A stretch of 35,299 bases of DNA from Oscillospiraceae bacterium. Its GTDB lineage: Bacteria > Bacillota > Clostridia > Oscillospirales > Oscillospiraceae. The notes beneath the pieces are model-generated. The model had not been told where the DNA came from. It saw nothing but the letters and a program-made list of their open reading frames with translations, and ran no database searches. A program made the position numbers and the translations under genes. How positions within the stretch are numbered: position 1 is the stretch's first letter; the number at the start of each line of letters is the position of its first letter. Where the stretch lies: the NCBI GenBank assembly GCA_017516925.1, contig JAFXAQ010000054.1, positions 1 to 35,299 on the forward strand. The letters are read 5' to 3'. Below, piece by piece: positions 6,800 through 15,839 of the stretch.

Positions 6800-7663
6800 G
6801 TGCCCCCGAAAAAAGGATTAGGCAGGGGAATGGGCGCCCTCATTCCCATTGAGGAAGAAATTCCCGCAGAGAGCAGCGCCTATCGGCTTTTGCCACTGCA
6901 CCGGGTAGAGCCCAATCCGGGTCAGCCCCGTCATCAGTTTGACGAGGAAGAACTGCAGGCGCTGGCAGATTCCATATCTCTCCACGGTGTTGTGCAGCCC
7001 CTCACCGTCCGGGAGCTTTCCCCGGGATTTTTCCAGATTATTGCCGGTGAGCGCCGCTGGCGTGCCGCAAGGCTTGCAGGTCTTTCCGAAATCCCCGCTG
7101 TGGTGATTGAAGCGGATGACCGGAAGGTTATGGAGCTGGCGCTGATTGAAAACCTCCAGCGGCAGGACTTAAACCCCATCGAAGAGGCTATGGGCTACCG
7201 CAGCTTGATGGAGGAATATGGCTTAACCCAGGAAGAGGTTGCCACCCAGGTGGGAAAATCCCGCCCAGCGGTGGCAAACGCATTGCGGCTGCTGCTTTTG
7301 CCGGAAGCCATTTTGGAAATGGTGCAGTCCGGTGCGCTGTCTGCCGGTCACGCAAGAGCCATTTTGTCCGTCAAGAACGAGAAGAAGCAGCTGGAGGCCG
7401 CCAAGAAAATTATCAATTTAGGGCTGTCTGTCCGGCAGGCGGAAAGTCTCTGCAAAAACCTTTCCAAGGAACCCAGCCTGAAGCAGCAGACCATCACTCT
7501 GGCTGTGGATTACATTGCCGAGTGTGAAAAAAGCCTGTCCAAGCAGCTGGGGCGTGGTGTCAAAATTGTCAACGGCAAGCGAAAAGGCCGGTTTGAGCTG
7601 GAATATTACGGTCCGGAGGATTTACAGGTCCTTCTGGATGCGCTAATGAAGATAAAAAAATAA
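6800..7663 (+). CDS. spo0J: Chromosome partitioning protein ParB/Spo0J (CTPase, parS-binding)
   Basis: The protein has 287 residues from a GTG start at 6800, preceded by AAAGAAAGGG. The N-terminal ParB/sulfiredoxin-like domain contains GERRWRA at residues 83-89, the CTP-binding box of the family, and ENLQRQDLNP follows. A central helix-turn-helix (LTQEEVATQVGKSRPAVANA) recognises parS, and the C-terminal part is for dimerisation. It should bind the two sites at 5957 and 5988, spread as a CTP clamp and load SMC. Confidence 0.95.
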   Translation: MPPKKGLGRGMGALIPIEEEIPAESSAYRLLPLHRVEPNPGQPRHQFDEEELQALADSISLHGVVQPLTVRELSPGFFQIIAGERRWRAARLAGLSEIPAVVIEADDRKVMELALIENLQRQDLNPIEEAMGYRSLMEEYGLTQEEVATQVGKSRPAVANALRLLLLPEAILEMVQSGALSAGHARAILSVKNEKKQLEAAKKIINLGLSVRQAESLCKNLSKEPSLKQQTITLAVDYIAECEKSLSKQLGRGVKIVNGKRKGRFELEYYGPEDLQVLLDALMKIKK

Positions 7664-7675
7664 GGAGAGAATAAT

Positions 7676-7894
7676 ATGGAAAAGAAACTGTACCGGTCCC
7701 GGAAGGACAAGCAGATCGCCGGTGTTTGCGGCGGTATCGCAGCATATTTTAAAATCGATGCCTCTATTGTTCGCCTGATTTGGGCGCTGGCAATTCTGTG
7801 CGCAGGCACCGGTCTGCTGGCTTACATTGTTTGCGCCTTTGTAATTCCGGAGGCACCGGAGGATGATTTTGTAACTGTGGAGGAAAATGCTTAA
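7676..7894 (+). CDS. Small PspC-domain membrane protein
   Basis: The protein has 72 residues. The PspC domain fills almost the whole protein: KLYRSRKDKQIAGVCGGIA, then YFKIDASIVRLIW, then one hydrophobic helix at about 40-60. PspC proteins are membrane proteins linked to phage-shock-type envelope stress responses; small stand-alone forms are common in Firmicutes and mostly uncharacterised. The stop codon overlaps the serS start by one base (TAATG). Confidence 0.85.
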   Translation: MEKKLYRSRKDKQIAGVCGGIAAYFKIDASIVRLIWALAILCAGTGLLAYIVCAFVIPEAPEDDFVTVEENA

Positions 7895-9225
7895 TGTTAG
7901 ACATTCGTAAAATCAAGGAAAATCCCGATGCAGTCAAGGCCGGGTTGAAGGCCAAGGAAGTGGACTGCGATGCTGTTGTGGACAAAATTCTGGAGCTGGA
8001 TGTACAAATCCGGAGCCTGAAAACCTCCACAGAAACCCAGACCGCCCAGAAGAACAAGCTGGCTAAGGAAAACGGCAAGCTGTTCGGTCAGAAAAAGGGC
8101 GCTGAAAAGCGTGGTGAAGACACCGCTGCTCTGGATGCGCAAATTGCCGCCAATTCTGCAGAAAGCTTAAAGCTGGATGCGGCAATCGCAGAAGAAGCGG
8201 AGCAGCTGAAAACCCTGAGTGTGGAATTTAAGACTGCTATGCTGAGCCTTCCCAACCTGCCTGACGAGGACCTGCTCCCCGGTGGCAAGGAAAACAACCA
8301 GCCCCTGCGTTATGTGGGTGAAAAGCCCGCCTTTGACTTTGAACCCAAGCACCACGTAGATTTGTGCCAGAACCTGGGTCTGATTGACTACGAGCGAGGC
8401 GTTAAGCTGGCTGGCGCCGGTAACTGGATGTACACCGGAATGGGCGCAAGACTGGAATGGGCGCTGCTGAACTACTTCATTGATACCCACACCGCCGACG
8501 GCTATGACTTTATTCTGCCGCCCCATATGCTGGAGTATATGTGCGGCGAAACTGCCGGTCAGTTCCCCAAGTTTGCCGACGAGGTTTACAAAATTGCCAA
8601 CCCCACCGACGACCGCACCCACTATATGCTGCCCACCGCAGAAGCGGCCCTGTGCAGCATTTACCGGGATGAAATCCTGTCTGAGGCAGACCTGCCCAAG
8701 AAGCTGTTTGCCTACACCCCCTGTTTCCGCCGGGAAGCAGGCTCCCACCGTGCCGATGAGCGAGGTATGGTCCGGGGTCACCAATTCAACAAGGTGGAAA
8801 TGTTCCAGTTCTGCAAACCGGAAGACTCCGATGCTGCTTTCGATGAGCTGGTTACCAAGGCAGAAAAGCTGGTGGAGGGTCTGGGCTTCCACTTCCGTAC
8901 CGTGAAGCTGGCTGCCGGTGATTGCTCCGCATCTATGGCAAGAACCTATGATATCGAAATTCTTATCCCCTCCATGGACGGCTATAAGGAAGTCTCCTCC
9001 GTGTCCAACGCAAGAGATTATCAGGCGCGCCGTGGCAATATCCGCTTCCGCCGCGAGGAGACCGGCAAGCCCGAATTCCTCCACACCCTCAACGGCTCCG
9101 GTCTGGCAACCTCCCGTATTTTCCCTGCATTGGTAGAACAGAATCAGCGCGCAGACGGCTCCGTGGTGGTGCCGGAATGCCTGCGTAAGTATTTGGGCGG
9201 TTTGGAGATTATTGAAAAGAAATAA
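7894..9225 (+). CDS. serS: Seryl-tRNA synthetase
   Basis: The protein has 443 residues, slightly longer than the usual 420-430. The N-terminal helical arm (about residues 1-110) is the tRNA-binding coiled coil. The class II catalytic core shows motif 2 (FRREAGSHRADERG, about 278-291) and motif 3 (GSGLATSRIFPALVEQNQ, about 401-418). It charges tRNA-Ser with serine. The start overlaps the stop of the PspC gene, so it is probably translated from the parAB transcript. Confidence 0.95.
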   Translation: MLDIRKIKENPDAVKAGLKAKEVDCDAVVDKILELDVQIRSLKTSTETQTAQKNKLAKENGKLFGQKKGAEKRGEDTAALDAQIAANSAESLKLDAAIAEEAEQLKTLSVEFKTAMLSLPNLPDEDLLPGGKENNQPLRYVGEKPAFDFEPKHHVDLCQNLGLIDYERGVKLAGAGNWMYTGMGARLEWALLNYFIDTHTADGYDFILPPHMLEYMCGETAGQFPKFADEVYKIANPTDDRTHYMLPTAEAALCSIYRDEILSEADLPKKLFAYTPCFRREAGSHRADERGMVRGHQFNKVEMFQFCKPEDSDAAFDELVTKAEKLVEGLGFHFRTVKLAAGDCSASMARTYDIEILIPSMDGYKEVSSVSNARDYQARRGNIRFRREETGKPEFLHTLNGSGLATSRIFPALVEQNQRADGSVVVPECLRKYLGGLEIIEKK

Positions 9226-9272
9226 TCCTCGCAAAAATATTATGTAAACCAAAAAAGAAAGGAAATACAATT

Positions 9273-9737
9273 ATGAAGAAAATGAAGAAACCCTCCTGGT
9301 GGAACGAGTTTAAAGAGTTTGCCATTAAGGGCAACGCGATGGCACTGGCTGTTGGTACTATTATTGGCGCCGCCTTCAAGACCATCACCGACAGCCTGAC
9401 CAACCACATCATTATGCCCATTGTCTCCATTTTCCTGGGCGGCATTGATTTCGGCGAGATGAAAATTGTGCTTCCCCGCCTGTTTGGTGAAGCGCCTCTG
9501 GACGAGGCCGGCCAACCCATCCTCAACTACCTGTACTACGGCAATTTTATTTCCGCTGTGATCAACTTCTTTATTCTGGCGCTGGTGGTTTTCTTCCTGG
9601 TCAAGGGTCTGAACCGTCTGGCTGAAATCGGCAAGAAGAAGGAAGAAGAGGCTCCCGCTGTTCCGGAAGCACCCCCTGCTCCGTCCAACGAAGAGGTTCT
9701 GCTGACAGAAATCCGGGATTTGCTGAAAAATAAGTAA
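9273..9737 (+). CDS. mscL: Large-conductance mechanosensitive channel
   Basis: The protein has 154 residues. The N-terminal FKEFAIKGNAMALAVGTIIGAAF (split here: FKEFAIKGN then MALAVGTIIGAAF, about 8-30) is the amphipathic helix plus first membrane helix of MscL. The second helix is at about 90-112, followed by a charged cytoplasmic helix. MscL opens under membrane tension and protects against hypo-osmotic shock. An AAAGAAAGG ribosome site precedes the ATG. The C-terminal tail is rich in E, A and P and is somewhat longer than average. Confidence 0.95.
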   Translation: MKKMKKPSWWNEFKEFAIKGNAMALAVGTIIGAAFKTITDSLTNHIIMPIVSIFLGGIDFGEMKIVLPRLFGEAPLDEAGQPILNYLYYGNFISAVINFFILALVVFFLVKGLNRLAEIGKKKEEEAPAVPEAPPAPSNEEVLLTEIRDLLKNK

Positions 9738-9742
9738 AACAT

Positions 9743-9771
9743 TTGACAAAATCCCAGGTTTTTCCTATAAT
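9743..9771 (+). promoter_or_regulatory. Promoter of the nfnA-nfnB operon
   Basis: A consensus TTGACA (9743-9748), a 17-bp spacer and a consensus TATAAT (9766-9771), 42 bp before the start codon. This is the strongest promoter match in the window. Confidence 0.85.
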
Positions 9772-9812
9772 AAGAAGGCTGTAAATCTGAAAACAAAGAA
9801 GGAAGGATTCTT

Positions 9813-10667
9813 ATGTTCAAAATTGTAGGTAAGCGTGAGCTGAACGAGGCAGTGACCCTGCTGGAGGTAGAGGCTCCCTTTATCGCAAAGAAGGCAAAGG
9901 CTGGTCAGTTCATCATTTTCCGTATTGATGACAAGGGCGAGCGTGTGCCCCTGACCATTGCCGGTTATGACCGGGAAAAGGGCACTGTGACCATTATTTT
10001 CCAGAAGGTCGGTTTTGCCACCAAGGCTCTGGGCAGTCTGGAAATCGGCGAGTACATTCAGGACTTTGTTGGTCCTCTGGGCAAGCCCACCCCTGTGGAA
10101 GGCAAGAAGAAGGTCTGTGTGGTTGGCGGCGGTGTTGGCTGCGCCATCGCATTGCCCTCTGCGGCTGCTTTTAAGGAAGCCGGTGCGGAGGTTACCGTCA
10201 TTGTCGGTTTCCGGAACAAGGACATTGTCATCCTGGAAGAGGAGTTTAAGGCGGTTGCTGACAACTTTATCCTGATGACTGACGATGGCTCTTACGGTCG
10301 TCACGGTCTGGTCACTGAGCCTTTGAAGGAAATGCTGGAGGCCGGCGAAGCCTTTGACGAGGTTCTGGCAATCGGACCCATTCCTATGATGAAGTTCGTA
10401 TCCCTGACCACCAAGCCCTTTGGCACTCATACCAGCGTCTCCCTGAACCCCATTATGGTAGACGGCACCGGTATGTGCGGCGGCTGCCGTGTTACCGTGG
10501 GCGGTGAAACCAAGTTTGCCTGCGTGGACGGTCCCGAGTTTGACGGTCATCAGGTTGACTTTGCCGAGCTGATGAGCCGTAATAGCCTGTACCGTGGCCG
10601 TGAGGCTGAGGTTACCGAAAAGCATGCCTGCCGCATGGAAGCCATGGGCAAGGAACTGATTAAGTAA
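9813..10667 (+). CDS. nfnA: Nfn-type transhydrogenase, small (FAD/[2Fe-2S]) subunit
   Basis: The protein has 284 residues of the ferredoxin-NADP reductase-like family. It has an FAD-binding beta barrel with RVPLTIAGYD (about 48-57), an NAD-binding domain with CVVGGGVGCAIALP (about 104-117), and a C-terminal [2Fe-2S] site (GTGMCGGCR, then a later FACVDG). Together with the downstream GltD-like subunit it matches NfnAB, which couples NADH and ferredoxin oxidation to NADPH formation in anaerobes. PyrK or sulfide dehydrogenase subunit SudB are related alternatives, but the adjacent NfnB-like gene favours Nfn. Confidence 0.85.
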   Translation: MFKIVGKRELNEAVTLLEVEAPFIAKKAKAGQFIIFRIDDKGERVPLTIAGYDREKGTVTIIFQKVGFATKALGSLEIGEYIQDFVGPLGKPTPVEGKKKVCVVGGGVGCAIALPSAAAFKEAGAEVTVIVGFRNKDIVILEEEFKAVADNFILMTDDGSYGRHGLVTEPLKEMLEAGEAFDEVLAIGPIPMMKFVSLTTKPFGTHTSVSLNPIMVDGTGMCGGCRVTVGGETKFACVDGPEFDGHQVDFAELMSRNSLYRGREAEVTEKHACRMEAMGKELIK

Positions 10668-10680
10668 GGAGGAAATTGCA

Positions 10681-12063
10681 ATGGCAAATATGTCTTTGGT
10701 AAAAAATCCGATGCCTGAGCAGGATCCTCAGGTACGTGCCCGGAACTTCAAGGAGGTTACCCTGGGCTACACTGCCGAAATGGCAATCGACGAAGCCAAC
10801 CGCTGCCTGGGCTGCAAAAACCCCAAGTGTGTGGAGGGCTGCCCCGTCAACGTAAGAATCCCCGAGTTCATTAAGAAGATTCAAGAGGGCGACTTCAAAG
10901 CCGCTTATGAAATTATCACCTCCACCAATGCGCTGCCCGCCCTGTCCGGACGTGTCTGTCCTCAGGAGACCCAGTGTGAGTGCAAGTGTGTCCGTGGCAT
11001 TAAGGGTGAGCCGGTTGCCATTGGTCGTCTGGAGCGTTTTGTTGCCGACTGGTACCGTGAGAACGTCAACGCTATGCCCGAAAAGGTTGCCTCCAACGGC
11101 AAAAAGGTTGCGGTTGTGGGTTCCGGTCCTGCCGGTATGACTGCCGCCTCCGATTTGGCAAAGAAGGGCTATCAGGTCACCATGTTCGAGGCTTTACATA
11201 CTGCCGGCGGCGTGCTGGTTTACGGCATTCCCGAATTCCGTCTACCCAAGGCAATCGTGGCTAACGAGATTAAAAAGCTGGAGGCACAGGGCGTGGAAGT
11301 GATGACCAATATGGTTATCGGTCGTGTGCTGACCATCGACGAGCTGTTCGAAATGGGCTACCAGGCTGTGTTTGTGGGCTCCGGCGCCGGTCTTCCTATG
11401 TTTATGAACATCCCCGGCGAAGCCCTGAAGGGCGTTATGTCCGCCAACGAATACCTGACCCGTACTAACCTGATGAAGGCTTACGACGAGGATTACGATA
11501 CTCCCATCGTCAAGTCTAAGGCTGTGGCTGTTGTGGGCGGCGGTAACGTGGCAATGGACGCTGCCCGCTGCGCTATGCGTCTGGGCGCTGAGAACGTTTA
11601 CGTTGTTTACCGCCGTGGCGAAGCAGAAATGCCCGCCCGTCTGGAGGAGCAGCACCATGCAAAGGAAGAGGGCATCGAGTTCAAGACTCTGTGCAATCCT
11701 GTGGAAATTCTCGGTGACGAGGACGGACGTGCCTGCGGCATTAAGTGCATCCGTATGGAGCTGGGTGAGCCGGACGCTTCCGGTCGCCGCCGTCCCATCG
11801 AAGTTCCCGGCAGTGAGTTCGTTTTGGACGTGGACACCGTCATTATGTCTCTGGGCACCAGCCCCAACCCCCTCATTCGCTCCACCACCCCCGGTCTGGA
11901 AACCAACCGCAAGGGCTGCCTGATCGTGAACGAGGACGAAATGACCACCCGTGACGGCGTGTTTGCCGGCGGCGATGCCGTGACCGGCGCAGCCACCGTC
12001 ATTCTGGCTATGGGCGCAGGCAAGAAGGCTGCCGCAGCTATTGACGCTTATCTGAATAAGTAA
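10681..12063 (+). CDS. nfnB: Nfn-type transhydrogenase, large (GltD-like) subunit
   Basis: The protein has 460 residues, the usual size for NfnB/GltA-like NADPH-binding subunits. The N-terminal cysteines (CLGCKNPKCVEGCPVN at about 38-53, and CPQETQCECKCVRG at about 93-106) form the two [4Fe-4S] sites. An FAD site (VVGSGPAGMTAASDLAKKG), a second nucleotide site (VVGGGNVAMDAARCAMRLG) and the FAGGDAVTGAATVILAMGAG end follow. It starts 13 bp after nfnA behind a GGAGG site. A free-standing glutamate synthase small subunit is the alternative, but no gltB lies nearby. Confidence 0.88.
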   Translation: MANMSLVKNPMPEQDPQVRARNFKEVTLGYTAEMAIDEANRCLGCKNPKCVEGCPVNVRIPEFIKKIQEGDFKAAYEIITSTNALPALSGRVCPQETQCECKCVRGIKGEPVAIGRLERFVADWYRENVNAMPEKVASNGKKVAVVGSGPAGMTAASDLAKKGYQVTMFEALHTAGGVLVYGIPEFRLPKAIVANEIKKLEAQGVEVMTNMVIGRVLTIDELFEMGYQAVFVGSGAGLPMFMNIPGEALKGVMSANEYLTRTNLMKAYDEDYDTPIVKSKAVAVVGGGNVAMDAARCAMRLGAENVYVVYRRGEAEMPARLEEQHHAKEEGIEFKTLCNPVEILGDEDGRACGIKCIRMELGEPDASGRRRPIEVPGSEFVLDVDTVIMSLGTSPNPLIRSTTPGLETNRKGCLIVNEDEMTTRDGVFAGGDAVTGAATVILAMGAGKKAAAAIDAYLNK

Positions 12064-12072
12064 TTACATAGT

Positions 12073-12106
12073 AAAAATCCCGGACTGTGAAGTCCGGGAT
12101 TTTTTG
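12073..12106. terminator. Bidirectional terminator between nfnB and remB
   Basis: AAAAATCCCGGACT / AGTCCGGGATTTTT is a perfect stem with a GTGA loop and a T-run. The genes on both sides converge on it. Confidence 0.9.
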
Positions 12107-12349
12107 TTATTTCAGACGTTTTTCCAAAGTTGCGGAAGAAAGGGCTGTTAAATGCACACGGTTAAGACCGTATTCTGTAGTAAGCACAAAGCTTTTTGGT
12201 AAGTCATCACAGGGAATCACCTGTCCCTCCTGCTCAGCCTTGGTTAAAAATTCTCTTGTGCGCTTGGAAGTGCTGGTGTTATCCATATCAAAAATACCGA
12301 TAATGGAACTCTCCCGCACCGCCAAATCATTGCCAATCGAAAGATACAT
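12107..12349 (-). CDS. remB: RemB/YaaB-like DUF370 protein
   Basis: The ATG at 12349 gives 80 residues, beginning MYLSIGNDLAVRESSIIGIF. This is the DUF370 fold of Bacillus subtilis YaaB (RemB), a relative of the matrix-gene regulator RemA. The longer frame start at 12385 only adds residues without homology. In B. subtilis the gene lies between recF and gyrB. Here it is the last gene of the leftward gyr block and is separated from rnhA by a transposase remnant. Only a weak ribosome site precedes it, perhaps because of that insertion. Confidence 0.85.
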   Translation of the reverse strand: MYLSIGNDLAVRESSIIGIFDMDNTSTSKRTREFLTKAEQEGQVIPCDDLPKSFVLTTEYGLNRVHLTALSSATLEKRLK

Positions 12350-12536
12350 CTTCTTACACCCTACCCTTGCATATCCTCTGCCCATTTTAATGGGTTTCCG
12401 TCAATATATTTCCAAATTTCCAAAAAGTCTTCACGTCCTCTTACAATATGATCGTAAAAGCCTTTTTGCCAAACAGAAAAACCTGCCTGCTTTGTAACAA
12501 TTCCCTTCATTTGGTTCACAACCGTTTGAATCGTAA

Positions 12537-12556
12537 GGGCGGTCATTGGCCGCCCG
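12537..12556 (+). repeat. REP-like palindrome inside the RAYT gene, copy 1
   Basis: GGGCGGTCATTGGCCGCCCG is the exact reverse complement of 12703-12722. It is itself an imperfect hairpin (GGGCGG / CCGCCC) and is preceded by GTAA. Confidence 0.7.
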
Positions 12557-12702
12557 TCCTCATCTGTTAAGATTTCAAACAGTATGTGAATATGATTTGG
12601 CATCACCACAAAATTTTCCACACAAATCGCAGAATAATGTGCAGAAATATCCGTTATGGTTTTTTCTACAATCTTGCCCAATTCTGATAATTGCACATCT
12701 TC

Positions 12703-12722
12703 CGGGCGGCCAATGACCGCCC
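12703..12722 (-). repeat. REP-like palindrome inside the RAYT gene, copy 2 (inverted)
   Basis: On the minus strand this reads the same 20 bases as copy 1, preceded by GTAGG. The two copies are in opposite orientation 146 bp apart, an arrangement like paired REP elements (BIMEs). They encode in-frame residues GAVIGRPED and DGRPMTAL. Confidence 0.7.
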
Positions 12723-12854
12723 CTACTTGATCCCAAAATAAATTTTGTCTATTTTTTGTGCATACTGTAATAAAATATGCATTTGGACTACTGTAATCAA
12801 AATCACGCAGGCGAATTTGTTTTCTTTTTGAAAATCGTTCATTGTTTTAAGAAT

Positions 12855-12881
12855 AATCAGGCGGCTTAAAGCCGCCCGATT
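12855..12881 (-). terminator. Hairpin after rnhA
   Basis: On the minus strand AATCGGGCGGCT, loop TTA, AGCCGCCTGATT, followed by the T-rich ATTCTT. The stem is 12 bp with one G-T wobble and begins directly after the rnhA stop codon. It may reduce read-through to the RAYT remnant and remB. Confidence 0.6.
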
Positions 12882-13319
12882 TTATTGAAATTTTTTTGTT
12901 TCTGCCACGGCTAAAGCATCACAGCGGTTGTTTTTTGGGTTCTCTGCGTGGCCTTTGACCCAGTGGTAGCGGAGCTGGTGCTGCGCCGTTAGGTCAAGGA
13001 GAATTTCCCACAAATCAGGATTTAACGCAGGTTTTTTATCAGCCTTTTTCCAGCCGTTTTTCCGCCAGCTTTCCGCCCAGCCTTTACTTAGACCGTCTAT
13101 GACGTACTTGCTGTCGGAATACAGCTCCACGATACAGGGCTCCTTCAGGGCTTGCAGTCCGGAAATTACGGCAGTCAGTTCCATCCGGTTGTTGGTGGTG
13201 CTTGCTTCGCCGCCAGACAATTCCTTCTCCACTCCATTGTATTCCAGGATGGCGCCCCAGCCACCGGGGCCGGGGTTTCCGGAACAAGCGCCATCGGTAT
13301 AAAGTGTTACCGTTTTCAC
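12882..13319 (-). CDS. rnhA: Ribonuclease HI
   Basis: The protein has 145 residues, typical for bacterial RNase HI. The acidic catalytic residues are all visible in their motifs: [16 protein letters not shown] (D8), RMELTAV (E), [10 protein letters not shown] (D) and NRCDALA (D). It degrades RNA in RNA-DNA hybrids, such as R-loops and primer remnants. The GTG start overlaps the gyrA stop by 4 bp (GTGA), so translation is probably coupled to gyrA. Confidence 0.95.
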   Translation of the reverse strand: MKTVTLYTDGACSGNPGPGGWGAILEYNGVEKELSGGEASTTNNRMELTAVISGLQALKEPCIVELYSDSKYVIDGLSKGWAESWRKNGWKKADKKPALNPDLWEILLDLTAQHQLRYHWVKGHAENPKNNRCDALAVAETKKFQ

Positions 13320-15823
13320 GCCTGCTCTTCCTCTTCTTCGATGGCTTCCACACGCTCCAAAGACACCAGCTGGTTGCCTTCTTCAATGCGCATAATGATA
13401 ACACCCTGCACATCCCGCTTATACACATTGATGCTGGAAGCCGGCACACGGATAATCACGCCGCCGTTTTCAATGAGCATAACATCGTCGGTTTCGCTGA
13501 CCACACGGCAGCCGGCAACTCTACCGGTTTTCGGGGTAATATTGTAGTTCTTAAGACCCTTACCGCCTCTGGACTGGGGAATCTTCTCCCCGTCGGGACC
13601 GGTACGCAGGTACTCCGGCAGTTCGGTACGCTTACCATAGCCGTTTTCGGTGACAGTGAGCAGGGTTTTGCCCTCCTCCACCTTTTCCGCACCGATGACA
13701 ATGTCCTCGCCGGTTAACATAATTCCGCGGACACCGGCAGCGTCACGACCCATAGGACGAACATCGTTTTCGTTATAGCAGATTGCCATACCGTCCCGGG
13801 TAGCCAGAATAATATTATCATTGCCGTTTGTCCGGATAACGTTAATCAGCTGGTCACCCTCGTCCAGCGTAATGGCACGGATACCGGTCTTTCTGCGGGT
13901 ATTGAGGGCAATAAAGGGAATACGCTTAACAGTGCCCTTCCGGGTGACCATCATCAGGTATTCATCCTCGTGGAATTCCCGAGTCACAACCAGCGCAGTA
14001 ACCTTTTCCTCCTGCTCCAGAGGCAGCACATTGACCATTGCAGTACCCCGGGCAGTTCTGCCTGCCTCGGGAATTTGATAGCCCTTGCGATGATGGACAC
14101 GACCTCTGTCTGTAAAGAACAGCAGGTGGTCATGGGTAGAGGCCACGTACAAGCTCTTAACGTAGTCCTCCTCCTTCAGATTCTGGGCATTGACACCACG
14201 TCCGCCTCTAGACTGGGTTCTGTAGAGGTCTGCAGGCATCCGCTTCACATAGCCCTGATTGGAGATGGTAAAGACACACTGCTCCTCCTCAATCAGGTCC
14301 TCAATGTCAATTTCGTCCTCGATTTCCTGAATTTCCGTCTTACGCTCGTCACCGAACTTGTCCCGGATTTCCGTCAGTTCTTCCTTCAGAACGCCCTTGA
14401 GCAGCTGGGGATTTGCCAGCAATTCGTTGAAATATTTAATTTTTTCCTGCAGCTCGTCAAATTCTGCCTGGAGCTTTTCTCTGTCAAGACCCTGCAAGGC
14501 TTTCAGGCGCATATCCAAAATTGCCTGCGCCTGCACATCGTCCAAGCCAAAACGCTCGCACAAACGCTCCTTGGCATCGTCGTAGGCGCTGCGGATAATC
14601 CGGATAACCTCGTCAATATTATCCTGGGCAATGAGCAGACCCTCCAACAGGTGGGCACGCTCCATCGCCTTACGCAGGTCAAACTGGGTGCGGCGAGTCA
14701 GCACTTCCATCTGGTAGGTCAGATATTCGTCGATAATCTGCCGCAAGGAGAGAATTCTGGGCTGCTTCTGGTCATCCACCAGCGCCAGCATAATAATGCC
14801 AAAGCTAGACTGCAGCGCAGTCTGCTTAAACAGATTGTTCAATACCACCTGGGGATTGGCTGTTTTACTCAGCTCAATAACAATACGCATACCCTTCCGG
14901 TCCGTTTCGTCACGGAGGTCGGAAATATTCTCCAAGCGGCGGTCCTTTACCTGCTCAGCAATATTTTTAATCAGCTGGCGCTTATTCACCTGATAAGGCA
15001 GCTCCGTCACGATAATACGGGTGCGGTCACTGCCAAATTCTTCAAATTCGGTACGGGCACGTACAACCACCTTGCCACGACCGGTGGCATAGGCAGCGCG
15101 GATACCGCTGCGACCCATAATGATACCGCCGGTGGGAAAATCCGGTCCGGAAATATGCTCCATCAGGTCCGGCATAGAAATTTCCGGGTCATCCAGCACT
15201 GCCAGACAGGCGTTGATAACCTCTGTCAGGTTATGGGGCGGAATATTCGTTGCCATACCAACGGCAATACCAGAGGAACCGTTTACCAGCAGGTTAGGGA
15301 AACGGCTGGGCAACACCCGAGGCTCTTTGCGGCTCTCGTCAAAGTTGGGATCCCAGTTGACCGTCTCCTTATCAATATCCCGGAGCATTTGATTACTGAG
15401 CTTCGACAGTCTTGCCTCCGTGTAACGGTAAGCAGCCGGGGGGTCACCGTCCACGGAACCGAAGTTACCGTGGCCGTCCACCAGCATATAGCGCATAGAG
15501 AAATTCTGCGCCAGACGCACCATTGCGTCATACACAGAGCTGTCACCGTGGGGATGGTACTTACCAAGCACATCACCGACACAGGTTGCAGACTTTTTAA
15601 AAGGCTTATCGGAGGTCAGACCGCTTTCATACATGGTGTACAAAATACGGCGGTGCACCGGCTTCAAGCCGTCACGCACATCCGGCAGCGCTCTTCCAAC
15701 GATGACGCTCATTGCGTATTCAATATAAGATTTTTCCATTTCTTCCACAAGGTTACTCGTGGTAATCGCCTGGTCCGGGAACAGAATGTCCTCGGGCTTA
15801 TAATTGCGGTTATGCTTTGCCAA
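13316..15823 (-). CDS. gyrA: DNA gyrase subunit A
   Basis: The protein has 835 residues. The breakage-reunion domain includes [17 protein letters not shown] (quinolone-resistance region, with Ser and Asp at the positions usual in sensitive strains) and [10 protein letters not shown] with the catalytic tyrosine. The C-terminal beta-pinwheel has the GyrA box-like QSRGGKG. The very acidic C-terminal tail is EEEEEQA-like. With GyrB it introduces negative supercoils. It lies 16 bp after gyrB. Confidence 0.98.
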   Translation of the reverse strand: MAKHNRNYKPEDILFPDQAITTSNLVEEMEKSYIEYAMSVIVGRALPDVRDGLKPVHRRILYTMYESGLTSDKPFKKSATCVGDVLGKYHPHGDSSVYDAMVRLAQNFSMRYMLVDGHGNFGSVDGDPPAAYRYTEARLSKLSNQMLRDIDKETVNWDPNFDESRKEPRVLPSRFPNLLVNGSSGIAVGMATNIPPHNLTEVINACLAVLDDPEISMPDLMEHISGPDFPTGGIIMGRSGIRAAYATGRGKVVVRARTEFEEFGSDRTRIIVTELPYQVNKRQLIKNIAEQVKDRRLENISDLRDETDRKGMRIVIELSKTANPQVVLNNLFKQTALQSSFGIIMLALVDDQKQPRILSLRQIIDEYLTYQMEVLTRRTQFDLRKAMERAHLLEGLLIAQDNIDEVIRIIRSAYDDAKERLCERFGLDDVQAQAILDMRLKALQGLDREKLQAEFDELQEKIKYFNELLANPQLLKGVLKEELTEIRDKFGDERKTEIQEIEDEIDIEDLIEEEQCVFTISNQGYVKRMPADLYRTQSRGGRGVNAQNLKEEDYVKSLYVASTHDHLLFFTDRGRVHHRKGYQIPEAGRTARGTAMVNVLPLEQEEKVTALVVTREFHEDEYLMMVTRKGTVKRIPFIALNTRRKTGIRAITLDEGDQLINVIRTNGNDNIILATRDGMAICYNENDVRPMGRDAAGVRGIMLTGEDIVIGAEKVEEGKTLLTVTENGYGKRTELPEYLRTGPDGEKIPQSRGGKGLKNYNITPKTGRVAGCRVVSETDDVMLIENGGVIIRVPASSINVYKRDVQGVIIMRIEEGNQLVSLERVEAIEEEEEQA

Positions 15824-15839
15824 TTTGCGTCACCTCCTC

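Larger units (their letters stand above)
12361..12842 (-). pseudogene. REP-associated tyrosine transposase (RAYT, Y1 family), frameshifted near its start
   Basis: The downstream frame to the stop at 12361 contains the HUH-type motif NHIHIL and the WQKGFYDHIVR segment with the likely catalytic tyrosine, both typical of RAYT/IS200-like Y1 transposases. The same frame stays open upstream through RLRDFDYSSPNAYFITVCT, the normal RAYT N-terminus, but has no ATG before a TAA. The expected start, ATG at 12842 (MNDFQK), is in another frame. Adding one A in the A5 tract at 12825-12829 joins both frames (MNDFQKRKQIRLRDFDY). So this is a one-base frameshift, or less likely a case of slippage. Two REP-like palindromes lie within the coding sequence. 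Confidence 0.8.
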
